Positions 8,701 through 16,239 of a stretch of 64,000 nucleotides of DNA are shown here, in pieces. The position numbers and the translations under genes are program-made. This DNA is from JBMOKU01 sp049324315 (GTDB lineage: Bacteria; Bacillota; Clostridia; Peptostreptococcales; Thermotaleaceae): the NCBI GenBank assembly GCA_049324315.1, contig JBMOKU010000009.1:1-64000 (forward strand), read 5' to 3'. Positions within the stretch are counted from its first letter, which is position 1. Each line of letters starts with the position of its first letter. Below the pieces are notes generated by a model. That model worked only from the letters and a program-made list of their open reading frames with translations. It made no database searches and was not told where the DNA came from.

Positions 8701-8821
8701 GCTGCTTTGTTCTATTACTTGTATGGAGAAACCAAAACATGCAAGATCAACGACAAAATCCAGCATAGGTATTGATCTATTCTTCGGACTAGAGCGTATC
8801 TATGCTGTTTTTATTTTATAA
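8701..8821 (+). promoter_or_regulatory. Candidate riboswitch-like leader with terminator, copy A
   Basis: A structured 5' leader ends 18 nt before the epimerase ATG. Visible pairings: P1 GCTGCTTTG (8701-8709) with CAAAATCCAGC (8754-8764); P2 CTTGTATG (8718-8725) with CATGCAAG (8738-8745); terminator CAGCATAGGTA (8761-8771) with TATCTATGCTG (8797-8807), followed by a T-rich tail. P1 and the terminator compete for CAGC at 8761-8764, so P1 formation would weaken termination. The segment recurs at 12713-12829 with conserved internal loops (TATTACTTGT, AAGATCAA.GACAAAATCC). It does not match the purine, lysine, SAM, glycine, preQ1, ykkC, THF or T-box consensus as I know them. The ligand is unknown. 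Confidence 0.65.
8761..8821 (+). terminator. Attenuator terminator in leader copy A
   Basis: An 11-bp stem CAGCATAGGTA/TATCTATGCTG with one G-T pair and a T-rich tail lies 18 nt upstream of a start codon, so it is a conditional terminator. Confidence 0.75.
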
Positions 8822-8839
8822 CAAGGAAAGGTGATTCTA

Positions 8840-9928
8840 ATGAAGATTCGAGAAATTGAACTAAAACATGTAAGCATTCCTTTAATAAAACCCTTTAAAA
8901 CAGCATTAAGGACTGTTCATTATGCAGAAGATATTATTGTGATGATAAAAACAGACGATGGTAGAATCGGTTATGGAGAAGCACCGCCAACTTTGGTGAT
9001 CACAGGGGACAGCAACGGCAGTGTATGTGGGGCTGTGAAGGAAAGTATTGAAAAGATACTGGTGGGTGAAGAAATAGAAAATATTGAAAAGATCATGCAT
9101 AAACTAGATCATTCTCTCATAGGAAATACAAGCGCAAAGGCGGCTGTGGATATGGCCGTGTATGACCTGTTTGGTCAGCGATATCAGGCTCCTTTATACA
9201 AACTTTTAGGTGGATATAGGGATACGATTGAGACTGATATTACCCTTAGCATCAATGAACCGGAAGAGATGCGGGAGGATGCACTTCAGCGGGTTAAGGA
9301 AGGATTTACAGCCATTAAAATGAAAGTTGGAGGCGACATCAAAAAAGATATCGAACGGGTGAAGACCGTTAGAGATGCTATCGGATATGATATAAAAATA
9401 AGACTCGATGCAAATCAGGGCTGGCTGCCAAAGGACGCTGTAAGAGGTATTCGAAAGCTTGAGGATGCAGGACTAGAAATTGAACTGGTGGAGCAGCCCG
9501 TTAAAGCGTGGGATTTAGAGGGATTAAAATTCGTTACGGATCACGTTGAGACGCCAGTCATGGCTGATGAAAGTATGTTTAGTCCTTACGATGCTTTAAA
9601 GATATTGAGCATGCGGGCAGCAGACTTGATTAATATAAAGTTGATGAAATGTGGAGGAATCTACAATGCACTGAAAATTGTAGGGATTGCAGAAGCGTGT
9701 GGTGTGGAATGCATGCTGGGCAGTATGATTGAAAGTAAGCTTAGTGTTACAGCGGCAGCCCATCTGGCCGGAGCCAGAAAAAATATTACGAGGATTGATT
9801 TGGATACCGTCTTGTTGCTGGCAGAGAACCCGATAATCGGTGGCGTAACATATGATGGTCCAAAGATTATTTTACCCAATAGACCTGGTCTTGGTATCGA
9901 TGGCGTAGAGGGTTTGACTGATATCTAG
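8840..9928 (+). CDS. Dipeptide epimerase (L-Ala-D/L-Glu epimerase type, enolase superfamily)
   Basis: 362 residues from the ATG at 8840 (AAAGGTGA upstream; the GTG at 8831 is too close to that site). Enolase-superfamily muconate-lactonizing subgroup residues are all present: Lys160-Met-Lys162 (acid/base), Asp190 (RLDANQGW), Glu218 (VEQP), Asp243 (MADES) as metal ligands, and Lys267 (NIKLMKCGG) as the opposing base. DLDTVLLL near 321 resembles the dipeptide-binding strand of Ala-Glu epimerases. These enzymes invert the alpha carbon of Ala-Glu-type dipeptides from peptidoglycan. Neighbours (amidohydrolase, peptide-binding protein) fit peptide salvage. The exact dipeptide is uncertain. Confidence 0.88.
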   Translation: MKIREIELKHVSIPLIKPFKTALRTVHYAEDIIVMIKTDDGRIGYGEAPPTLVITGDSNGSVCGAVKESIEKILVGEEIENIEKIMHKLDHSLIGNTSAKAAVDMAVYDLFGQRYQAPLYKLLGGYRDTIETDITLSINEPEEMREDALQRVKEGFTAIKMKVGGDIKKDIERVKTVRDAIGYDIKIRLDANQGWLPKDAVRGIRKLEDAGLEIELVEQPVKAWDLEGLKFVTDHVETPVMADESMFSPYDALKILSMRAADLINIKLMKCGGIYNALKIVGIAEACGVECMLGSMIESKLSVTAAAHLAGARKNITRIDLDTVLLLAENPIIGGVTYDGPKIILPNRPGLGIDGVEGLTDI

Positions 9929-10017
9929 AGAAAAGCAGGCTGTCAGCATATAGATTTACGTTTTTAAAATCTAATTTATAAGGAAATATAAGGCTATTGT
10001 AGAAGTTAAGCTATCAG

Positions 10018-10113
10018 CCTTCGGTTCACGGTACGCGGTACACGTTGTTCGATATCGGGGTCAATCTTTAAGGTCTTTTCCCTGTATCGTGTATCGTGCA
10101 ACGTGTATCGAGA
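10018..10113 (-). repeat. Dispersed inverted-arm element, copy 2
   Basis: Arms CGGTTCACGGTACGCGG (left) and TATCGTGTATCGTGCAACG (right) surround the core GTCAATCTTTAAGGTCTTTT. It is the reverse complement of the element at 7843-7930. It accounts for most of the 273-bp gap after the epimerase gene. Confidence 0.75.
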
Positions 10114-10201
10114 CATGAACTGTAAAACTTTATTCGATATAAGATTTCCTTTATTTGTTAGCTTTTAGAGGTGTAGATCCATAGAATAGGGGGAAGAGAA
10201 A

Positions 10202-11392
10202 ATGATGGAAAATACAGAGATTAAAAACAGGGCAGAAGCATTAAAAGATTGGTTGATGGAAGTCAGACGGGATTTTCATATGCATCCGGAACTGGGAATG
10301 GAAGAGATTCGTACACGGGATAAAATAGCAGGGTATCTTGAAGAAATGGGAATACCATATCAGATCGGAATTGCAAAAACAGGAATCGTGGGATTGATCA
10401 AGGGGAAAGAGCCCGGGCGGACTGTTGCGCTACGGGCAGATATGGATGCTTTGCCCATGGTGGATGAAAAAGATGTACCCTATAAGTCACAGCTTGAAGG
10501 GAAAATGCATGCCTGTGGACATGATGCCCATATGACCATATTATTAGGTACGGCTAGAGTCTTGAATGAGATGAAGGACAATATAAAGGGCAATATAAAG
10601 CTTCTATTTCAACCTGCGGAGGAGTCTGTCGGCGGTGCGGAGAAAATGATCCAGCAGGGGGCCATGGAAAATCCAAAAGTCGATGTGGTTTTTGGTCTTC
10701 ATGTGTCACCTGAAATCCCTGTGGGAAAAATTGGTGTGAAATACGGACAGATGAACGCCGCATCAGATGCGATTACCATCGATTTATATGGTACCAGCTG
10801 TCACGGTGCATATCCCCATGGTGGTATAGATGCCATCGTCATGGCGGGGCAAATCATCACCGCCCTTCAGACCATTGTAAGCAGAGTTGCTGATCCAAGA
10901 GATTCTGCAGTGGTGTCCATCGGGGTGATCAAAGGAGGTACGGCCTCAAATATCATAGCAAATCATGTAGAAATGAAAGGCACCGTCCGTACCCTGCTGC
11001 CGTCTACAAGAGAAAAAGTTATCAATACGATACAAAAAATCGTAACACAGGTTGCTGAAGCCATGGGCGGGACGGGAAAAGTAACAAGGTCAGAAGGCTA
11101 TTGCGCCTTAATAAATGACGACAGAATGGTAGATCTTGTGAGAGAAAATGGGAAAGAACTGTTGGGAAATCAAAATGTTGAAGAATTATCAGCAGCAAGT
11201 CTAGGGGTAGAGGATTTTGCATTTTTCTTAAAGGAAGCACCCGGTGCTTTTTTCCGAGTGGGATGTCGAAATGAGGAGCGGGGAATTATTTACGATGGGC
11301 ATAGTACACTGTTTGACATCGACGAAGGGTGCCTGCCGATCGGGGTCATGATGCAGGTGAAAAATGTGTTGACGGTTTTGGGGGAGGAATGA
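10202..11392 (+). CDS. M20 family amidohydrolase (N-acyl-amino acid / dipeptide hydrolase)
   Basis: 396 residues, typical M20D length. Metal and catalytic features: RADMDALP (78-85), ACGHDAHM (104-111) with Cys105, His107 and His110, QPAEES with Glu140/141, the dimerisation domain around HGAYPHGG, and a C-terminal ASLGVEDFAFF. The family hydrolyses N-acyl amino acids, hippurate or small peptides with a di-metal centre. It lacks a signal peptide, so is cytoplasmic. GGGGGAAGAG precedes the start. It is followed after 1 bp by the beta-lactamase-fold gene and likely acts on peptides handled by this cluster; the substrate cannot be read from sequence. Confidence 0.9.
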   Translation: MMENTEIKNRAEALKDWLMEVRRDFHMHPELGMEEIRTRDKIAGYLEEMGIPYQIGIAKTGIVGLIKGKEPGRTVALRADMDALPMVDEKDVPYKSQLEGKMHACGHDAHMTILLGTARVLNEMKDNIKGNIKLLFQPAEESVGGAEKMIQQGAMENPKVDVVFGLHVSPEIPVGKIGVKYGQMNAASDAITIDLYGTSCHGAYPHGGIDAIVMAGQIITALQTIVSRVADPRDSAVVSIGVIKGGTASNIIANHVEMKGTVRTLLPSTREKVINTIQKIVTQVAEAMGGTGKVTRSEGYCALINDDRMVDLVRENGKELLGNQNVEELSAASLGVEDFAFFLKEAPGAFFRVGCRNEERGIIYDGHSTLFDIDEGCLPIGVMMQVKNVLTVLGEE

Positions 11393-11393
11393 G

Positions 11394-12251
11394 ATGAAAG
11401 AGCTTGAAAAAATTATACGAAGAAGGATTGAAGGATTGGGAGGAGAAGCTTCCATTTTGGTTAAAGATGCAGATACCGGTGAGAGAATAACCATCAATGA
11501 AGGAAAAAGCTTTCATGCTGCCAGTATCATAAAATTACCTATCCTCTGGGAAGCACTAAAACAGGTAGAAGAAGGAAAACGGACATTGCAGGATATAGTG
11601 ATCTTGCAGAATTCTGACAAGGTTGGCGGCTGCGGTGTATTACCCATTTTACATGAAGGATTGGCACTGACATTGGAAGATTTGCTTTTTTTAATGACAG
11701 ATATCAGTGATAATACGGCGACTAACATGTTGATTGATGTTTTGGGATTAGAAAACATTAATAGGAGAATTCAATCATTAGGAATGAAAGATACAAAATT
11801 GGCTAGAAAGCTGATGATAATCATACCAGGGGTTTATAATTATACTTGTGCTTTCGATGTAGCCAATATACTTGAAAGATTCCTGAAAGCTGATGGATTG
11901 AAAAAGATTTTTGCTGAGAAAGGATTGGATATTCTTTATTCACAGCAGTATAACGACAGACTTTCCGGTGAGCTGCTGCTCTGTGGAGCATGTGGTTTTA
12001 GAGTTGGGTTTGATAATCTTTGCTCCAAATGCGGTGCTGAAATAAGTGATGTAGATGCCCTACCCATCAAATTTGCCCATAAAACAGGAGAAATCGTGGG
12101 TACTGTCCATGATGCAGGAATCATGCATATAGGGGATAGAAGAATCATTATTGTGGGGCTAACGAAGAATTTGAAAAACAATCTGGATGGCTATGCGTTT
12201 TTGAAAAAGATTGGTCTAGACATATATAACTATTATGCTAACCAATCATAA
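11394..12251 (+). CDS. Cytoplasmic serine beta-lactamase-fold protein with inserted zinc ribbon
   Basis: 285 residues with the class A / DD-peptidase catalytic set: Ser44-Ile-Ile-Lys47 (ASIIKL), Ser105-Asp-Asn107 (SDN) and Lys230-Thr-Gly (HKTGE). There is no signal peptide, unlike exported beta-lactamases. Between SDN and KTG lies a Cys4 segment (Cys197, Cys200, Cys210, Cys213 in LCGACGF...LCSKCGAE), a zinc-ribbon-like insertion I do not know from this fold. The deacylating Glu166 region is not recognisable, so antibiotic hydrolysis is doubtful; a peptide hydrolase or amidase role fits the operon better. The start is 1 bp after the previous stop with GGGGGAGG upstream. Confidence 0.8.
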   Translation: MKELEKIIRRRIEGLGGEASILVKDADTGERITINEGKSFHAASIIKLPILWEALKQVEEGKRTLQDIVILQNSDKVGGCGVLPILHEGLALTLEDLLFLMTDISDNTATNMLIDVLGLENINRRIQSLGMKDTKLARKLMIIIPGVYNYTCAFDVANILERFLKADGLKKIFAEKGLDILYSQQYNDRLSGELLLCGACGFRVGFDNLCSKCGAEISDVDALPIKFAHKTGEIVGTVHDAGIMHIGDRRIIIVGLTKNLKNNLDGYAFLKKIGLDIYNYYANQS

Positions 12252-12364
12252 GATGAAAGTAAAACAAAAGGACGAAGAAGGAATTTGTTATTTTATCCAG
12301 AAATACATAATATATATGTATCAAGGCATATTGGACGAATAAACGGCAGGGAGGATATGCTACG

Positions 12365-12703
12365 ATGGATACCTATGATAAGAATACAATTTATATTGTA
12401 GGAGACGCGAAAACCAGCACAACCAATCCCATAACCTTACAGTATAGTGCATACTATATCGCATTGGTTATTGATGCAGATACGGAGAGGATCGTTGATG
12501 TCGGTGTGTCCGCTACCCTTCCGATTACCAGTGGCTTTGTTAGATCAGTTTTTTTGGATTATTCTATGAGGGAAGGGTTGGAGCCGATGGTTGAAGAGAT
12601 TATGCGGCGATATCACGGATCTTCCCAGAAAGCATTGATTGTAGCATGGAAGGATGCCTTCAAGAAATACGAGCAGGTGAAAAACGGATGGAAAGCAAAA
12701 TAA
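12365..12703 (+). CDS. DUF3870-like small protein
   Basis: 112 residues. It begins NTIYIVGDAKTSTTNPIT and contains DADTERIVDVGVSATLPIT and SSQKALIVAWKDA, which resemble the DUF3870 family, often found beside amino acid or peptide catabolic genes. No signal peptide or membrane segment. GGGAGGATATGCTACG precedes the ATG. No function is established; its place between the hydrolases and the peptide-binding protein suggests a role in the same pathway. The second leader RNA begins 9 bp after its stop codon. Confidence 0.8.
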   Translation: MDTYDKNTIYIVGDAKTSTTNPITLQYSAYYIALVIDADTERIVDVGVSATLPITSGFVRSVFLDYSMREGLEPMVEEIMRRYHGSSQKALIVAWKDAFKKYEQVKNGWKAK

Positions 12704-12712
12704 TATAATCGT

Positions 12713-12829
12713 GCTGCTTTGCTTTATTACTTGTGTGTGATTTAAAACCTACAAGATCAAAGACAAAATCCAGCATAGATATGACCTTATATTTTTATTA
12801 AGGCCTATCTATGCTGCTTTTTATTTTTC
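12713..12829 (+). promoter_or_regulatory. Candidate riboswitch-like leader with terminator, copy B
   Basis: Second copy of the element at 8701. P1 GCTGCTTTG (12713-12721) with CAAAATCCAGC (12764-12774); P2 CTTGTGTG (12730-12737) with CCTACAAG (12748-12755); terminator CAGCATAGATA (12771-12781) with TATCTATGCTG (12806-12816), extended by CCTTA/TAAGG and followed by CTTTTTATTTTTC. Loops of P2 and terminator differ from copy A while stems and the two internal loops are kept, as expected for a functional RNA. No well-placed promoter is seen, so it probably works as an intercistronic attenuator on read-through from the peptide operon, 73 nt before the oppA-like start. Confidence 0.65.
12771..12829 (+). 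terminator. Attenuator terminator in leader copy B
   Basis: A perfect 11-bp stem CAGCATAGATA/TATCTATGCTG plus an inner CCTTA/TAAGG stem and a T-rich tail. Confidence 0.8.
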
Positions 12830-12901
12830 ATAGAATATGGCGTTTCTTAAGGCGTCACCTATATAATACAGCAATAAAACAAAAAAATGGGAGGGATTTT
12901 T

Positions 12902-14527
12902 ATGGTAAGAAAAAGTCTTATTTACCTGTTAGCCTTAGTATTGGCCTTCGGTACACTGGCAGGATGTACTGCAAAGCCTGCTCAGACTGAAGAAGCCTCA
13001 GTACAGCCGATGGTGCTGAGATACAACTTGGGAGATGACGTAAAAACCCTTGATCCCCAGCTAAACAGTGCCATTAATGCAGGTCATGTACTGGTAAATA
13101 CCTATGAGGGCTTGATGAGACTCGACAAGAACGACAAGGCCATACCAGGCATGGCTGAAAAAGTAGACATATCAGGAGATGGCCTGACTTATACGTTCCA
13201 TCTAAGGGATGCAAAATGGTCGGATGGGCAGCCTGTAAAAGCATCGGATTTTGAATATGCATGGAAACGAGGACTTGATCCTAAGACAGGTTCTGAATAT
13301 GCCTTCCAATTATACTATTTGAAAAACGGTAAAAAGTTTTATGACGGAGAAGCTTCTATAGAAGATGTCGGTGTTAAAGCTGTCGACGAAAAAACCTTGG
13401 AAGTAGTCCTTGAATCACCTACACCTTATTTCTTGGAATTGACTGCGTTCTTTACTTACTTACCGGTAAGAAAGGATATGGTGGAGAAAGACCCGGAAAC
13501 ATGGGCTACGCATGTTGAAACAGCAATAGGAAACGGACCGTTTAAAATGACGGAATATTCAGTGGGTGACAAAATTGTATTAGAGAAGAACGAACAGTAT
13601 TATGATAAAGATCGGGTGAAGCTTGACCGAATTGAAATGGTCATGATTGTCGATCTCTCAACGGCTTTGACTGCTTATGAGGCAGGAGATGTGGACCTTC
13701 TTGATGATATACCGACCCAAGAATTAGAAAGGCTGCAAGCCAGTGGAAACGAACTGAAAATACTTCCATATTTGGCGAACTACTACTATAGCTTCCGATT
13801 AGATAAGGAGCCGGTGGATGATGTGCGCGTCAGAAAAGCTTTATCCTTGGCTATCGACAGAAAGGCAATATGTGATAATATCCTTAAAGCCGGTCAGCTG
13901 CCTGCATCAGGTTTTGTTCCACCGGGGCTGATAGATGCCAATGGAAAAGATTTCAGGGCAACCGCCGGAGACTATGGAATCAGTCCAACTGCTAATGTTG
14001 AAGAAGCCAAAAAACTACTGGCTGAGGCAGGCTACCCGGATGGTCAAGGATTCCCTGAGCTTGAAGTCCTTTATAATACCAATGAATCTCATAAAGCCAT
14101 TGCTGAAGCGATACAGGAAATGTGGAAAAAGAACCTGGGCATTAATGTAAAGCTGCAAAACCAGGAATGGGCTGTATTCCAGACGACTCAAACAGAAGGA
14201 AATTTCGTTGTTGCTAAGGGAAACTGGTTTGGCGACTATGCAGATCCGATGACATTTTTGGACCTATGGACATCTTACTCAGGAAAGAATGTCGCCGGAT
14301 GGAAGAATTTACAGTATGATCAGTTAATTGAAGATGCAAAGAACAGCACCGGGCAAGAGCGGTTTGATATGTTATATGAAGCGGAAAAGATGTTTATGGA
14401 AGACGTAATCAATATGCCAATTTACTATTATACGGATGTAATGCTGTCAAAGGAATATGTAAAGAATTTTAAAAAATCTGTTTTGGGCTACTTCTATTTT
14501 GATGAAGCCTACATAGAAGGAAAATAA
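12902..14527 (+). CDS. oppA: Oligopeptide ABC transporter substrate-binding lipoprotein (first copy)
   Basis: 541 residues from the ATG at 12902, preceded by GGGAGGG; an earlier ATG at 12887 overlaps that site. Lipoprotein signal LVLAFGTLAGC, lipid Cys22. SBP_bac_5 features follow: RYNLGDDVKTLDPQLNSA, TYTFHLRDAKWSDGQPV, VRKALSLAIDRKAI and YPDGQGFPELEVLYNTNE. It is closely similar throughout to the protein at 47201-48829. It has no permease or ATPase beside it, so it may share the OppBCDF transporter encoded at 42.9-46.8 kb. Expression is probably controlled by the leader RNA upstream. Confidence 0.93.
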   Translation: MVRKSLIYLLALVLAFGTLAGCTAKPAQTEEASVQPMVLRYNLGDDVKTLDPQLNSAINAGHVLVNTYEGLMRLDKNDKAIPGMAEKVDISGDGLTYTFHLRDAKWSDGQPVKASDFEYAWKRGLDPKTGSEYAFQLYYLKNGKKFYDGEASIEDVGVKAVDEKTLEVVLESPTPYFLELTAFFTYLPVRKDMVEKDPETWATHVETAIGNGPFKMTEYSVGDKIVLEKNEQYYDKDRVKLDRIEMVMIVDLSTALTAYEAGDVDLLDDIPTQELERLQASGNELKILPYLANYYYSFRLDKEPVDDVRVRKALSLAIDRKAICDNILKAGQLPASGFVPPGLIDANGKDFRATAGDYGISPTANVEEAKKLLAEAGYPDGQGFPELEVLYNTNESHKAIAEAIQEMWKKNLGINVKLQNQEWAVFQTTQTEGNFVVAKGNWFGDYADPMTFLDLWTSYSGKNVAGWKNLQYDQLIEDAKNSTGQERFDMLYEAEKMFMEDVINMPIYYYTDVMLSKEYVKNFKKSVLGYFYFDEAYIEGK

Positions 14528-14537
14528 ATGAACATAT

Positions 14538-14584
14538 AAAATAGACAGGGTGAAGAGGTGAACTTCATCCTGTCTATTTGTTTC
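14538..14584 (+). terminator. Terminator after first oppA
   Basis: A long stem AAATAGACAGGGTGAAG with CTTCATCCTGTCTATTT, then TGTTTC. Confidence 0.8.
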
Positions 14585-14653
14585 GTTCGTATTTTATAAC
14601 GCATAGGAAAGTATAAATTTCCTTAATATAGGACTTTCCGTTAAATGCGTTTC

Positions 14654-14694
14654 AAAAAAGTCTTCCTCTAAATCTTTTAATGGAAGACTTTTTT
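14654..14694. terminator. Bidirectional terminator
   Basis: AAAAAAGTCTTCC (14654-14666) pairs with GGAAGACTTTTTT (14682-14694). It can serve the minus-strand small gene that ends at 14706 and backs up the oppA terminator. Confidence 0.8.
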
Positions 14695-14705
14695 ATATGG
14701 ATCGT

Positions 14706-14936
14706 TTACTTAGAAGTAGGGTTATTATAGGCTTCCAAGATCTGATTAAACTCCGCTGTATTTTCATAAAATCTAAAGCTGTCAATATAATCAACGTCTC
14801 TTTTCATATTCTCAGGCATTAAATAGCTATTTTGTGATTTGTTAATGATTGGATAATCCATTCCGTTATACGTTGCATCAATCATGTTCTGTGCATGGGC
14901 AGCGCCAAATTTCAGTCTTCTTCTATTCATATCCAT
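14706..14936 (-). CDS. Small uncharacterised protein
   Basis: 76 residues, or 74 if the second ATG (14930) is used; GAAGGAGAG is placed better for the second. The sequence is hydrophilic, with KFGAAHAQNMIDATYNGMDY and MPENMKRDVDYIDSFRFY, no signal peptide and no Cys. It has its own ribosome site and a terminator right after it, so it is a credible gene. I do not recognise the family. Confidence 0.6.
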   Translation of the reverse strand: MDMNRRRLKFGAAHAQNMIDATYNGMDYPIINKSQNSYLMPENMKRDVDYIDSFRFYENTAEFNQILEAYNNPTSK

Positions 14937-15342
14937 TCTCTCCTTCTCATCATTTATTATTTACTATTTATTATTTCATATATCTCTAACGCATATGTGA
15001 CTTGCAATTTTTGGATAACATGCAGGATATATTATGCAGAATGCAGTATACACCTCCCGGAGAAAAATAAAATTCAGTGATGGATCACTGTACATAAGTT
15101 AATAATAAATTAGCTTGATATTATAGAGTATAATGAATATTCAGAAAATTGTCAATATAGTTTCAGAATAAAAAAACGGGGAAAACCTTTTCTGCAAAAT
15201 TTTTTTTTAAAGCTGCATAAATCCTAGAAAATTCGGGAAAAAGAACCATTATATTAAAAAGAATCAAAAGAATTTGAAGGATAAAAAGGATATCATTGTT
15301 TCATAGAGAATATATGCATTAAAATACTGATGAGGTGATACA
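14937..15342. other. Intergenic region with one short perfect palindrome
   Basis: 406 bp of AT-rich DNA without coding potential. CAGTGAT-GG-ATCACTG (15075-15090) is a perfect inverted repeat and a possible operator. A TATAAT (near 15130) lies about 200 bp before the yerC-like gene, without a convincing -35. Confidence 0.4.
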
Positions 15343-15657
15343 ATGGGTTATGAATCCAAGCTCAAAAGCCAGTTTACCGATGAACTGTTCGAAGCGGTTC
15401 TATTGTTAGAGGATATAGAGGAATGCTATCGTTTTTTCGAGGATTTATGTACGATTAAGGAAATACAGGCTTTATCCCAACGCTTAAAAGTTGCAAAGCT
15501 TCTTAGACAAAACAAGACGTATCATGAAATCGAAGAGATGACAGGGGCTAGTACAGCTACGATCAGTCGAATCAATAGATGCCTTCACTACGGTGCTGAC
15601 GGGTATAATATTATTCTGGATAGGCTGGATGAAAAAAAGGAGCCAAAAGAAGAGTAA
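15343..15657 (+). CDS. YerC/YecD family TrpR-like regulator
   Basis: 104 residues. The core is a TrpR-type helix-turn-helix: DLCTIKEIQALSQRLKVAKL, then the motif TYHEIEEMTGASTATISRIN and LHYGADGYNIILDRL. Firmicute YerC proteins have this length and arrangement; they are relatives of the tryptophan repressor with unknown effectors. ATGAGGTGATACA precedes the start. It stands alone and co-directional with the next gene. Confidence 0.9.
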   Translation: MGYESKLKSQFTDELFEAVLLLEDIEECYRFFEDLCTIKEIQALSQRLKVAKLLRQNKTYHEIEEMTGASTATISRINRCLHYGADGYNIILDRLDEKKEPKEE

Positions 15658-15806
15658 AATGGTGGACCTATTTGGTAGATCAAGTGAACATGTTAGGATT
15701 CAGATGTGGATTATTTTCCAAAAGATGGTATACTATACCTGAAGACATTTTGTATGGATCTTAGTTTTTCAAAAACGTTGAAAATGAAAGACAAGGGGGT
15801 TATGGA

Positions 15807-16169
15807 ATGAGTTTTTTAAAAAATGTTGAGGGGACATTAAACAAATTAGGGAAAAAATCCGGAGAAGTGATGGGTGCTGCAAAAGTAAAAGTAGAGATCG
15901 CTAAGCTAAGTAATGACATGAACAAAAAGAAAACCGATTTAGGAAATGCAGTTTACCAAAACTATACAACAGGGAATCAAGACAACTCTGTCATCGTAAG
16001 TATTTGTGAAGAAATAAAGGAAATAGAACAGAAAATACGACAGCTGGAAAGTGAAGCACCAAAGGAAGACTTGGTCTTTGAAGAAGGTGTGAGTTATTGT
16101 TCTGCTTGCGGTGCTGCACTAATAAAGGATGCAAAGTTTTGCAATAATTGCGGGAACAAAGTAAGCTAA
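15807..16169 (+). CDS. Coiled-coil protein with C-terminal zinc ribbon
   Basis: 120 residues. Residues 1-90 are helical and charged (MNKKKTDLGNAVYQNY, EEIKEIEQKIRQLESEA). The C-terminus is a zinc ribbon, CSACGAALIKDAKFCNNCG, with four Cys. Similar small proteins are common in Firmicutes and are of unknown function. AAGGGGGTT lies 8 nt before the ATG. A terminator follows directly. No membrane segment. Confidence 0.8.
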   Translation: MSFLKNVEGTLNKLGKKSGEVMGAAKVKVEIAKLSNDMNKKKTDLGNAVYQNYTTGNQDNSVIVSICEEIKEIEQKIRQLESEAPKEDLVFEEGVSYCSACGAALIKDAKFCNNCGNKVS

Positions 16170-16189
16170 CCCGAGATATAAAAGTAAGG

Positions 16190-16223
16190 ACTCCAACAAG
16201 GATAAGAATCTGTTGGAGTTTTT
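16190..16223 (+). terminator. Terminator after zinc-ribbon gene
   Basis: CTCCAACA (16191-16198) pairs with TGTTGGAG (16211-16218), followed by TTTTTC. It may also slow minus-strand transcription leaving the response regulator gene. Confidence 0.85.
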
Positions 16224-16239
16224 CTATGCAATAGAACAG

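Noticed and set aside
8701..8821. Leader as T-box, SAM, lysine, purine, preQ1, THF or ykkC riboswitch
   Set aside because: The diagnostic consensus blocks of these classes (for example the T-box AGGGTGG core) are absent and the element is too short for several of them.
11394..12251. Classical secreted class A beta-lactamase (antibiotic resistance)
   Set aside because: No signal peptide, no recognisable Glu166 loop, and an inserted Cys4 ribbon.
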